NCBI GenBank assembly: GCA_937928575.1
Contig: CALFWW010000028.1
Span: forward strand, 24,512-88,511
Source of the DNA: an uncultured Saprospiraceae bacterium
GTDB taxonomy: Bacteria > Bacteroidota > Bacteroidia > Chitinophagales > Saprospiraceae
Reading direction: 5' to 3'
Length of the DNA: 64,000 bases
The notes below the pieces were generated by a model. The model worked only from the letters and a program-made list of their open reading frames with translations. It was not told the DNA's origin and ran no database searches. Below, piece after piece: positions 56,374 through 64,000 of this stretch; the stretch's first letter is position 1, and each line of letters starts with the position of its first letter. The position numbers were made by a program, and so were the translations under genes.

Positions 56374-57639
56374 ATGAAAAGTATTTTTAAATTTTTATTT
56401 CTTTTTGGAATCGCTGTTTCCTTACTAACAGCTTGCAATAAGAAATCAAATTCCAACACCGACGAAATCTCCCAAAGCAAATATCCTGAACTATTAGACA
56501 GACCAGAATTGCTACAAAATGGTAAGGAATGGGAAGCTGTACAAAACACGTACGCTGGAGCCGTTCAAAACTTGACTAGTGAAAAAGTTGATCTTACCAA
56601 CTATCTAAAACTCACAGAAGTATGCATTTTGGAAGCTAGAGTTACCGGCGAACACGGACACTACTATCCGGGGGCATTACAAATTATTGATGAACTATTG
56701 AGCAAAAAAGATATTTCTCAGGATCTTCTTTTTCAAGCACTCTCACTAAAATCATCTGTTTTATTATCTCAACACGATTTTAAAAATGCATTGTTATGTA
56801 GCCAAAGAGCTATTAAAATTAATCCTTACAATGCTCAAATTTATGGTACCCTTACCGATGCACTTGTTGAGTTAGGAAGATATGAAGAAGCCGTTTTGGC
56901 TGCTGACAAAATGGTTGGCATTCGTCCTGACCTAAGATCTTATGCGCGTATCTCTTACATGAGAGAAATTCACGGAGATATCGAAGGATCTATTGAGGCA
57001 ATGAAAATGGCAGTCAAAGCAGGATACCCAGGATTAGAACAAAGCGCTTGGACAAGATTAACACTAGGAAACATTTACGAAACTTATGGAAAACTTGATG
57101 AAGCAAAAAACGAATATCAATTAACATTAGCAGAACGTGAAAATTACCCGTTCGCTATTGGTGCACTTGCAGGTATTGAATTACAACAAGAAAATTACAA
57201 AGCTGCTGAAGACTTATTAAAAGAAGCAACTGCCATTATTCCTGAATTTAGTTTTTATGTTCAACTTGCTGAGTTGTACCAAAAGACAAACAGAATGGAA
57301 GAATACAAAGAAACGCTTGACGAGATTTTCGTCATGTTGCAAGATGATGTAGATAGCGGTCACAATATGAATTTAGAGTACGCTGATATTCATTTGAGAA
57401 TTACCAAAGATTACGAAAAAGCATTAGCATTCACTTTATTGGAACATGAAAAACGTCCAGTAAATATTGACGTAAATAAAATGTTGGCCAAAATTTATTA
57501 TGAAATGGGCGACAAAGAAAATAGTAGAAAATTTTTCAATGAGGCCATTCGCACAAACTCGAAGAATCCCGATATTAAAAACTTGAAAGAACAATTAGTT
57601 TTAGCTACTCCTAAAATAAAAGATACTAACGTTTTTTAG
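56374..57639 (+). CDS. TPR-repeat lipoprotein
   Basis: Predicted lipoprotein of 421 residues: lipobox LTAC (C20), then a helical domain made of at least eight tetratricopeptide units (for example ALLCSQRAIKINPYNAQIYG; EEAVLAADKMVGIRPDL; LGNIYETYGKLDEAKNEYQ; ALAFTLLEHEKRPVNIDVNK; YEMGDKENSRKFFNEAI). ATG at 56374 is preferred to TTG at 56368. It precedes the DUF4331 gene in the same direction with a 231-nt gap and is divergent from sigK/rskA. A scaffold role for a surface complex is plausible but inferred. Confidence 0.88.
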   Translation: MKSIFKFLFLFGIAVSLLTACNKKSNSNTDEISQSKYPELLDRPELLQNGKEWEAVQNTYAGAVQNLTSEKVDLTNYLKLTEVCILEARVTGEHGHYYPGALQIIDELLSKKDISQDLLFQALSLKSSVLLSQHDFKNALLCSQRAIKINPYNAQIYGTLTDALVELGRYEEAVLAADKMVGIRPDLRSYARISYMREIHGDIEGSIEAMKMAVKAGYPGLEQSAWTRLTLGNIYETYGKLDEAKNEYQLTLAERENYPFAIGALAGIELQQENYKAAEDLLKEATAIIPEFSFYVQLAELYQKTNRMEEYKETLDEIFVMLQDDVDSGHNMNLEYADIHLRITKDYEKALAFTLLEHEKRPVNIDVNKMLAKIYYEMGDKENSRKFFNEAIRTNSKNPDIKNLKEQLVLATPKIKDTNVF

Positions 57640-57870
57640 ATTCTATACAAACCCCACTCACCTAAATCCGACCATACAGAATTGTAAGAAGGGAACGAAC
57701 ACTCTTTATTACATAGTACCGATCTCAACTTGTTGATGGTTTCAACACCTTGATTTCAAATATCAATTTTCATTACTGCACTAGGTATGACTCGATGATA
57801 TTGCATTATCGTTAATGATCATCTTTTTACCGGACTAGAACCTTTTTTAAATTTTAAAAAACTTATCAAC

Positions 57871-60800
57871 ATGTTTAAAAATAAAATAACAAAACAACTA
57901 AAAAAATGGACCGTACTAGGAGCAATGTTTTTGTTCTGTGCTTCCACTCTTTTTGCAACCAGTCATCGCGAAGCTCCATTAATCGCTAATGATCCATTGG
58001 CAGATAACACGGATCTATATGCTTTTAGAAGCCCGGACGATCCAAACACCGTAACTATTATTGCAAACTACATACCAATGCAATTACCACACGGTGGACC
58101 AAACTATGCGACTTTCGGGACAGATGTTCGTTACGAAATTCACATTGACAACGATGCCAGCATTCCTGGTGATGAAATTATTTATCGTTTTACTTTTTCT
58201 CAGATCAATGAAGATCCGACAACTTTCTTCAATATTCGTTTGGGAAAGCAAAACTTGAAGACTACCTATACTATGGAAAGAAGTATGGATGGTGGAGCAA
58301 CTTTCATGACTGTAATTACGGATGGTATCGTACCTCCTAACAACATCGGCCCGAGATCTATTGAATCAGGTGCTGGATTAGGTACTACTTACGAAGCATT
58401 AGTGAGTGGAGCTATCAGTACTACTGGTGCTGGCGAAAAAGTATTTGCTGGTCCTGTTGATGATCCTTTCTTTGTAGATTTAGGTGGAATTTTTGATTTA
58501 GGTAATGCTTCTCGTCAAGGAGAAGATCCTAGAGATGGATTGGCTTGCTATAATGTAAATACGATTGCGATTCAAGTTCCAATCTCAATGTTATTAAAAG
58601 CAGGTGCTCCTGCAACGCCGACTAATATATTAGATCCTGACTATGTAATTGGTGTATGGGCTTCAGCTAGTCGCCAAGCGGTTAGAACTTTTACTGCAGA
58701 CGGTATCGAAAACTCAGGAGACTGGGTACAAGTATCACGTATCGGAATGCCTTTAACAAATGAAGCTGTTATTCCAATTGGCTCAAAAGATTACTGGAAT
58801 GCAATTACTCCTTACGATGAAATTGGTGAAACAACTATGGACGGATTTTTCTTTAATCCTGAATTAGCACTATACATGGATGATGATCAGTTTGGATCTG
58901 CAGTACCTGCATTTGCACAACTAAGAATTCAAAAATCAGCACTTGGAGCTTTTGACTTTTCAAATGGAGGAGATGGTCTTTTCGGATTGAAAGGTTCTGA
59001 CGCAGTAGCTGGTACGGCATTGGATGATGCTGTTTTCGGAACTCTATTGTTACCTGGTCCAGGTATGCCACGTTCTGTTGACCTTTGGCCAGCATTCCAT
59101 ACAGGTGTTCCAAACGTAATTCCTTATCAGTTAGCTACCGGCAAAAACGGAGATCCACTAGCTGCAGGAAAGCCTTTTATCAACAACTTCCTTCCAAACG
59201 GAGGAGATATGTTGAGATTGAATATGGCAGTACCAATTACAAGTCGTGATGATGAAGCATTCAGTTCTTTAGGAATTGTAAATGCAGCAGTACTAGGTCT
59301 TACAGATCCTACATATGCATCAAATGCAGATTTGGAATTTATTCCAAACATGGACGGTTTTCCAAACGGACGTCGTCTTGAAGATGATGTAACAAGAATT
59401 GAATTACAAGCAGTAGGTGGCATCGTATTAGCAGCGGTTGGATTATGGTATGATGATTTCGATGGTACTAATCCTGTTTCTCAAGATTTAATCGATGTAT
59501 TATCTTACACTACTGGTGTAGAAACAAATGACGTAGCATTCCGCCCAACATTCCCTTACTTAGCACTTCCTTTTTCTGGAACTGGAAATTGTAGTGGTCA
59601 AATTTACACGCCTGTTGATGGTCCTGGACCTGGTCCTGGTGGTGAGATGGGTGTTGATTTAGAACTTGCTATCTCTACTCCTACAACTGGTTACGGACAA
59701 TACGAAGAAGTGGATTATACACTTACACTTACTAACAATGGAGATACGAATGCAACTGGAATCAGTGTTTCTGCTGGAGTTCCAACAGGATTGGTTTTCA
59801 CAAATGCAGCTTCCTCGGTAGGTGAATATGATTTGTTTACAGGTCGTTGGATGGTTCCTGCATTAGGTGCAGGTGAAAGTGCAACATTGATTTTGACATT
59901 ATTTACATTGGATCAGGTAAGCACCGCTACTAGCTTTGTACAAGTGATGGCACAAGATCAAGAAGATGCTGATAGTGAGCCAGGAAATAACAACGGACTT
60001 ACACCACAAGAAGATGATGAAGCTTCATTGACCATCAATATCGGTGGAAATGGTGGAGCTGGAAATGGTCAATTATTTGTTTCTTCAAATACACAAGGAA
60101 AAGCAGGTGTCTTCAATTTATTTGATGACGGAGCCATTTCTATGAATGCTTTTGATGTTGCAGGTATGGACGCTGATGGAATCTCTTACGATAGATCAAC
60201 GGACAGAATGGTTCAGTTGAACAGAACTGATAATGTTATCAACATCTACGATCAAGTAAACTTCGCTTTAAGTGCAGGTAATACACCAAATGTAGTACTT
60301 TCTTCTACAAGTGACTTTACCAATGGTAGAGAAATTGCAGTAAATGGGAACTGGATTTTAGTTGCTCAAGATGCAAATGATGGTAATGGAAACCAGAATA
60401 GATTGTTATTATACTTGAGAGAAAGTAATGAGATCACATTGGTTAAGACACACGATGTTGACTTCAACTTGTGGGGTATCCACACACAAGGTAACACCGT
60501 GTACGCGATTATTGACAACTCAGATCAGTTAGCAATATTTGATGATTTCTATTCTTTATCAGAAGGTCCTATTACACCTAACTCTATTGTTACCATAGAA
60601 GGAATTATCAGAACCCATGGAATCACTTACGATGTAGATTCAGACATCATGTTACTGACAGATGTAGGTGCAGCTTCTAGCCCAACGGATGGTGCTGTTT
60701 CGGTAATTAATAATTTCACAACTGCAAGTGCAGATGGTACGGTAACAATGAGCGAGCAATTGAGAATCGCAGGTTCCAATACTTTCTTAGGTAATCCTGT

Positions 60801-61302
60801 TGATATCGCTTATGACAAGACAACGAGCAAAATTTATGTGGCAGAAAGAGCAAATGATGGTGGACGTATAATTGGTTACACAATGCCAACAGCATCTGGA
60901 AATCAACTTCCATTTTACAACTTGCCTTTCCCTGGAGCTTCAGCAATTTACTTTGCAAACGAAGATTCATCTGTTACATCAAAAGCTGGAAACTCAGAAA
61001 TTACAGCAAATGATTTAGGTGCAAAAGCAACTGCAACGATTGGAATGTTATTCCCAGTTCCTGCAATCAACACCGTAACTGCAACCATTGATTCACCAAC
61101 TTCAGGTATCGTTAATCTTATGATTAGTGATAGCCAAGGACGTGTAATCATGCATGCATCACACGAAATGTTCGAAGGTCAAAATGATGTAAACCTTGAT
61201 ATTTCAAAATTATCTGCAGGATACTACTACTTGAATATTGTAAATGAAAATGCAAAAATTCAAAAGAATACAACTACACATAAAATCCTAAAAGTTGATT
61301 AA
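57871..61302 (+). CDS. DUF4331 surface protein with DUF11 and propeller domains and T9SS sorting signal
   Basis: Secreted protein of 1143 residues. Signal peptide (~1-30); DUF4331 domain (~31-570) starting SHREAPLIANDPLADNTDLY and containing the typical FRSPDDPNTVT; a Gly/Pro linker (GPGPGPGG); a DUF11-type beta-sandwich (~600-690, YTLTLTNNGDTNATGISV); a beta-propeller-like region of dispersed repeats (~710-1040); and a C-terminal T9SS type A sorting domain (~1065-1143, MLFPVPAINTVTA, SGIVNLMISDSQGRVI, LSAGYYYLNIVNE). Function of DUF4331 is unknown. Two terminator hairpins follow. Confidence 0.9.
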   Translation: MFKNKITKQLKKWTVLGAMFLFCASTLFATSHREAPLIANDPLADNTDLYAFRSPDDPNTVTIIANYIPMQLPHGGPNYATFGTDVRYEIHIDNDASIPGDEIIYRFTFSQINEDPTTFFNIRLGKQNLKTTYTMERSMDGGATFMTVITDGIVPPNNIGPRSIESGAGLGTTYEALVSGAISTTGAGEKVFAGPVDDPFFVDLGGIFDLGNASRQGEDPRDGLACYNVNTIAIQVPISMLLKAGAPATPTNILDPDYVIGVWASASRQAVRTFTADGIENSGDWVQVSRIGMPLTNEAVIPIGSKDYWNAITPYDEIGETTMDGFFFNPELALYMDDDQFGSAVPAFAQLRIQKSALGAFDFSNGGDGLFGLKGSDAVAGTALDDAVFGTLLLPGPGMPRSVDLWPAFHTGVPNVIPYQLATGKNGDPLAAGKPFINNFLPNGGDMLRLNMAVPITSRDDEAFSSLGIVNAAVLGLTDPTYASNADLEFIPNMDGFPNGRRLEDDVTRIELQAVGGIVLAAVGLWYDDFDGTNPVSQDLIDVLSYTTGVETNDVAFRPTFPYLALPFSGTGNCSGQIYTPVDGPGPGPGGEMGVDLELAISTPTTGYGQYEEVDYTLTLTNNGDTNATGISVSAGVPTGLVFTNAASSVGEYDLFTGRWMVPALGAGESATLILTLFTLDQVSTATSFVQVMAQDQEDADSEPGNNNGLTPQEDDEASLTINIGGNGGAGNGQLFVSSNTQGKAGVFNLFDDGAISMNAFDVAGMDADGISYDRSTDRMVQLNRTDNVINIYDQVNFALSAGNTPNVVLSSTSDFTNGREIAVNGNWILVAQDANDGNGNQNRLLLYLRESNEITLVKTHDVDFNLWGIHTQGNTVYAIIDNSDQLAIFDDFYSLSEGPITPNSIVTIEGIIRTHGITYDVDSDIMLLTDVGAASSPTDGAVSVINNFTTASADGTVTMSEQLRIAGSNTFLGNPVDIAYDKTTSKIYVAERANDGGRIIGYTMPTASGNQLPFYNLPFPGASAIYFANEDSSVTSKAGNSEITANDLGAKATATIGMLFPVPAINTVTATIDSPTSGIVNLMISDSQGRVIMHASHEMFEGQNDVNLDISKLSAGYYYLNIVNENAKIQKNTTTHKILKVD

Positions 61303-61338
61303 TAGTTATTGTCTATAAAGTTAGATATACGGTTTGTC

Positions 61339-61373
61339 GCGGCAGCTTGTGCCTAGCTCGCTGCCGCATTTTT
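61339..61373 (+). terminator. Terminator of the DUF4331 gene
   Basis: GCGGCAGC (61339-61346) pairs with GCTGCCGC (61360-61367) and is followed by TTTTT, 37 nt after the stop codon. The high GC of the stem stands out from the AT-rich surroundings. Confidence 0.85.
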
Positions 61374-61452
61374 CAAACCAATCAACTACGATAACAAATT
61401 TTTCCTGCATATCGATTTGATGTTATGAAAAATCCTTTTCATGACTGATTAC

Positions 61453-61486
61453 AGGAACAATCCAAATTGGGTTGTTCCTTTTTTTT
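61453..61486 (+). terminator. Second terminator-like hairpin in the same spacer
   Basis: AGGAACAATCCA (61453-61464) pairs with TGGGTTGTTCCT (61468-61479, one wobble) and runs straight into eight T. It would be a second, backup terminator, or the terminator of an unseen short transcript starting after 61373. Confidence 0.75.
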
Positions 61487-61620
61487 ATGAGATAAATCCA
61501 AACTTATGAATATGCTCGTATCTATAATAAAAGGACAATAACGTATCAAGTTTTCTTATAAAATTTAGACGAGTGATACATTTCAGTATTGCTCACATAA
61601 AAGATTTTTAGTAATGTTGG

Positions 61621-61657
61621 AAAAAAGCCAGAAGTAAAAAGTTACTTTGGCTTTTTT
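61621..61657. terminator. Third terminator-like hairpin, bidirectional
   Basis: AAAAAAGCCA-G-AAGTAA pairs with TTACTT-TGGCTTTTTT around a 4-nt loop (61621-61637 and 61642-61657, one bulge). A and T runs on both sides allow use in both directions. No gene is seen in 61487-61620, which leaves room for a small RNA. Confidence 0.65.
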
Positions 61658-61792
61658 CATTTAATAGCGTCCCATTATTTGAGGAAAACCCTTACAAAGG
61701 CAAAATCAATCTTCTTTTTTTAATCAATTCTCCAAAAAAATTGTTTTATCATTGAGCAATAATTCAACGTTATTCTTAATGACACTGATTTG

Positions 61793-62518
61793 ATGAGCGA
61801 TTATCTAAGTACTCCTGAGTGGGGTGAAACGAGATCGATTTATAAAAAATTGAGCGAGGAATTTAAAGTACTGACAAGTCCTTATGCGGTTCTATTAGAT
61901 GCTCGTACCAAGTTGATGTTGGATCACTTAATTCTTGGAATTGATGAAGTGGATTTGGTAGTGGATCAACTACCCACAAAGTTGGAACGAGATACAATCA
62001 CTGCTTCTATCCTAAAATTCTTGAGCGACCATAAAAAAGTATGGCACCATCCCCTCGCGACCGAATCACTAACATTAAAAATACAAAACATCAATAATAT
62101 CGTTCAAGAACTGAATATTCAAGATCGTTTTCATAAAGCTGCATTTGATATATTCGAATTCACAGAACGTAAAAGACATACTACAAACAAACAAGAACTA
62201 ATTGATTTTGTAATGCTGGAAGGAAAAGCAACTGCTGAACTCCCCTTGTCCATTATGCAAATTGCGCCGTCTCATGCGTTTGCCGAATTCTTTACCATCC
62301 TATGCACCTTGATGGGAATTGCAGATTTAATCGTAGACGCCAGAAGTGATTATAAATCCAAATACATAGCTGTCAAACCAAGTATTGGACTATATTTAAA
62401 ATTGAATGTCATTCTAATTAAATACGGTTTAAAATTGATCTGGATTTTTCCTAAAAAAATAAGTTTTTTAATTTACTGTATCAAATTTTCGTTTTTGTTG
62501 ATAACTTCAAAAGATTAG
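61793..62518 (+). CDS. Helical protein with prenyl-synthase-like acidic motifs, unassigned
   Basis: Protein of 241 residues from ATG at 61793. It is mostly alpha-helical, with two acidic motifs: DHLILGIDEVDLVVDQLP (~45-62) and MGIADLIVDARSDYKSK (~173-189). These resemble the DDxxD-type and second metal-binding motifs of class-I isoprenoid synthases, and EGKATAELPL also lies in a helix between them. The C-terminus is hydrophobic and basic (LIWIFPKKISFLIYCIK). I do not recognise a named family, so an isoprenoid-synthase-like function is only a suggestion. It precedes the CYTH gene by 37 nt and is probably cotranscribed. Confidence 0.6.
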   Translation: MSDYLSTPEWGETRSIYKKLSEEFKVLTSPYAVLLDARTKLMLDHLILGIDEVDLVVDQLPTKLERDTITASILKFLSDHKKVWHHPLATESLTLKIQNINNIVQELNIQDRFHKAAFDIFEFTERKRHTTNKQELIDFVMLEGKATAELPLSIMQIAPSHAFAEFFTILCTLMGIADLIVDARSDYKSKYIAVKPSIGLYLKLNVILIKYGLKLIWIFPKKISFLIYCIKFSFLLITSKD

Positions 62519-62555
62519 CAAATGAAAAAAAGAAACTTTCAAAATAAATAATTTC

Positions 62556-63032
62556 ATGCCACTAGAAATCGAACGAAAATTTCTCCTCAAAAATAATGAT
62601 TGGAAAAAATCAGTACAACAACAATTCGTCATAAAACAAGGATATCTAAATACACATCCCGATCGAACCGTAAGAATCAGAATCAAAGGAAGTAAAGGGA
62701 TTTTAACCGTCAAAGGAAAAACGATCCATGCAACCAGAGCGGAATATGAATATGAGATACCCATCAATCATGCAGAAGAAATGATACTATTATGTGAAAA
62801 ACCAATCATTGAAAAAATTCGCTACCTCGTTGAACACCACAATAAGATATGGGAAATTGATATTTTTAGTGGAGCAAATGAAGGTCTGATGATTGCGGAA
62901 ATTGAACTGGAAAGTGAAGATGAGGCATTTCATATTCCTTCCTGGATTGGAAAAGAAGTAACGATAGATACCCGATATTACAACTCCAATTTATCTGAAA
63001 ATCCCTTTTCAAAATGGAAGTCAAATACCTAA
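62556..63032 (+). CDS. CYTH-domain triphosphate tunnel metalloenzyme
   Basis: Protein of 158 residues with the CYTH signature EIERKF at its N-terminus (the ExExK metal and triphosphate motif), basic residues RTVRIRIKG and KGILTVKGK lining the tunnel, and acidic pairs WEIDIF and IAEIELES. Bacterial members hydrolyse inorganic triphosphate or act on nucleotide or thiamine triphosphate. It lacks a CHAD domain. It follows the helical protein by 37 nt and may be in its operon. A long hairpin lies right behind the stop codon. Confidence 0.9.
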   Translation: MPLEIERKFLLKNNDWKKSVQQQFVIKQGYLNTHPDRTVRIRIKGSKGILTVKGKTIHATRAEYEYEIPINHAEEMILLCEKPIIEKIRYLVEHHNKIWEIDIFSGANEGLMIAEIELESEDEAFHIPSWIGKEVTIDTRYYNSNLSENPFSKWKSNT

Positions 63033-63035
63033 TGT

Positions 63036-63072
63036 CTAGGTTAAGTTGAGGCTTTGCCTCGACTTAACCTAG
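63036..63072. repeat. 17-bp hairpin directly after the CYTH stop codon
   Basis: CTAGGTTAAGTTGAGGC (63036-63052) pairs with 63056-63072 around a TTT loop, with one wobble. There is no T run on either strand, so it is more likely a REP-like palindrome than a simple terminator. Confidence 0.6.
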
Positions 63073-63104
63073 TAGACTTCTATAAGATTAAGAAAATCTA
63101 ATGC

Positions 63105-63175
63105 CCTCAGAGGTCAAACTATGTTGAAATAATAAAATAACACTGCTTTAACGATCTCAGATAGATCGCACTAAT
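63105..63175. repeat. REP-like repeat, copy A
   Basis: This 71-bp segment starts CCTCAG-AGGTCAAACTATGTT and ends in the palindrome CGATCTCAGATAGATCG plus CACTAAT. It matches copy B at 63778-63849 at most positions and in the same orientation. It lies on the 3' side of the broken transposase gene. Confidence 0.7.
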
Positions 63176-63185
63176 TATAACACAA

Positions 63186-63646
63186 CTATTCGAAAAACTC
63201 AAAAACATACTCATCTTTAAATTCTATCTCAAATTTATTCAGCAATGACATATACTCATCTTTAAAAGTACGTTTTGAATGGTGAGTTTCTTGATTTTTG
63301 ATATACGAAATCAATTAAGTCCTTTCTTTCCATCCTACTGAAAAAACACCATATCCCCTTGCCAATTAAATTTAAATGGACATAATTTTTCATCTTTTAT
63401 ATAATCAGAACTACTTTTCTTTATCTCTCTAACTAAATCTGATATTAACTCTTTTAAACTATAATCGAAAAGTAAATGAACATGATCATAATGCCCATTG
63501 ACTGCAAGCGGATAATGTCCTCTTCTTTTAAGAATTCCGGCTATATAACCAAAAACATCGGATCTCCACTTTTTATCTAACAATGCATTTCTGTCCTTAA
63601 CTGCAAAAACTAAATGGATGTAAACTTTTTTATAAACGTCTGCCAT
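63186..63646 (-). pseudogene. Broken IS200-type/REP-associated tyrosine transposase
   Basis: HUH/Y1 transposase of the IS200/IS605 TnpA group that lost its frame. From ATG at 63646 the frame has MADVYKKVYIHLVFAVKDRN, and the HUH motif HYDHVHLLF, but stops soon after FNWQGD. One base lost in a G run (near 63359) would restore GYGVFSVGWKERT, then an in-frame TAA, then LISYIKNQETHHSKRTFKDEY and ending FEFFE near 63186, the usual C-terminus with the catalytic-type Tyr. Two lesions mean it is inactive. Total length of ~153 residues fits the family. Flanked by REP-like copies A and B. Confidence 0.85.
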
Positions 63647-63764
63647 AAGTATGTTTATTTCAAAATGAATATTTAGGATAAGAAGTAAATATATAAATTT
63701 ATATTTTCCTTCTACAAATATTAAAATCAAAACAATGATAATATTATTTGTTTTGGATTAATAC

Positions 63765-63790
63765 GACCTCTCCGAGGCCTCAGAGAGGTC
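63765..63790. repeat. Hairpin at the outer edge of REP-like copy B
   Basis: GACCTCT (63765-63771) pairs with AGAGGTC (63784-63790), with GAGGCCTC nested inside. It starts about 120 bp upstream of the transposase start codon and overlaps the start of copy B. Confidence 0.6.
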
Positions 63791-63849
63791 AAACTATGTT
63801 AAAACCAAAACTATCATAGCCTTACCGATCTCAGAGAGATCGCACTAAT
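63778..63849. repeat. REP-like repeat, copy B
   Basis: CCTCAGAGAGGTCAAACTATGTT ... CGATCTCAGAGAGATCG-CACTAAT, same orientation as copy A (63105-63175). The palindrome here is perfect (CGATCTC-AGA-GAGATCG). The two copies bracket the transposase remnant like REPs around a RAYT gene. Confidence 0.7.
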
Positions 63850-64000
63850 CATCATAGCTGTTATACAAATAATACTCTATAATTGCGGATATCTATGAGA
63901 AAATTTTACTGATATCTGCGTTGGAAAGCCCTGTCTGCTTGGCGCAGTCAGGCAGGCTCGCCGTAACTAAGGCTATGTCTGCGTTTTCCGCCTTAATCTC
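63850..64000. other. Gene-free end of the window with a GC-rich hairpin
   Basis: No gene is supported. CTGTCTGC (63931-63938) pairs with GCAGTCAG (63944-63951, one mismatch), and the last ~80 bp is more GC-rich than the region before it. It may be the edge of another repeat continuing beyond the window. Confidence 0.4.

Noticed and set aside
63186..63849. Intact IS200 element
   Set aside because: The transposase has a frameshift and an in-frame stop, and the flanking repeats are direct, not the left/right hairpins of a single IS200.

Overview
The window is chromosomal DNA from a Bacteroidota bacterium. The supporting signs are an AT-rich base composition, a SusC/SusD pair, lipoproteins whose Cys is followed by acidic residues (surface-export type), two proteins ending in type IX secretion (T9SS) sorting domains, a hybrid two-component regulator with a Reg_prop propeller, ECF sigma/anti-sigma pairs, and -7 promoter elements of the TAnnTTTG type. 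I cannot fix the family. A free-living, polysaccharide-degrading member (Saprospiria, Chitinophagia or Flavobacteriia-like) fits.

Layout. (1) 0.1-20.8 kb is a polysaccharide utilisation locus, most likely for laminarin or a related beta-1,3-glucan. On the minus strand, in transcription order, it has a T9SS-secreted multi-domain binding protein, SusC, SusD, a PKD lipoprotein and two GH16 glucanases, closed by a strong hairpin terminator. A membrane Reg_prop/Y_Y_Y/LuxR-type regulator is divergent at one end. A full hybrid histidine kinase/AraC regulator and a large FG-GAP/ASPIC protein lie at the other. (2) 20.9-33.8 kb is mostly housekeeping: a zinc-less MDR oxidoreductase, a long-chain-type acyl-CoA dehydrogenase, a Tas-like aldo/keto reductase, a TesB thioesterase, a giant AsmA-like envelope protein, an EamA transporter, an LtaS-type phosphotransferase and a secreted esterase. 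(3) 33.9-36.7 kb has tmRNA (ssrA) on the minus strand, an ECF sigma/anti-sigma pair and a palindromic repeat island. (4) 36.7-42.9 kb is a small alpha-glucan-like locus: a GH32-fold lipoprotein that has lost key catalytic motifs, a divergent intact GH13 enzyme, and a TonB-dependent beta-barrel without a SusD partner. (5) 43.3-49.2 kb holds two divergent regulator/target pairs, katG-oxyR and rtcB-WYL regulator. (6) 49.4-54.4 kb has an SDR/DUF2867 protein, an OafA-type acyltransferase, a decayed MerR gene, a small lipoprotein and an MscS channel. (7) 54.5-61.3 kb is a SigK-like sigma factor with its RskA-like anti-sigma, divergent from a TPR lipoprotein and a DUF4331/T9SS surface protein. (8) 61.8-64.0 kb has an unassigned helical protein with prenyl-synthase-like acidic motifs, a CYTH triphosphatase, and a broken IS200/REP-associated transposase flanked by two copies of a REP-like repeat.

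How the genes work together. In the PUL, surface proteins would bind and cut beta-glucan, SusCD would import the oligosaccharides, and one or both flanking sensors would set expression. The oxyR-katG pair should give peroxide-inducible catalase-peroxidase. The WYL-rtcB arrangement suggests regulated RNA repair. No phage, CRISPR or recognisable defence module is present. The most unusual items are the GH32 pseudo-enzyme lipoprotein, the WYL-rtcB pair, the sigK/rskA/TPR/DUF4331 cluster with its repeated upstream motif, and the REP/transposase remnant. All functional calls come from reading motifs; no database search was run.
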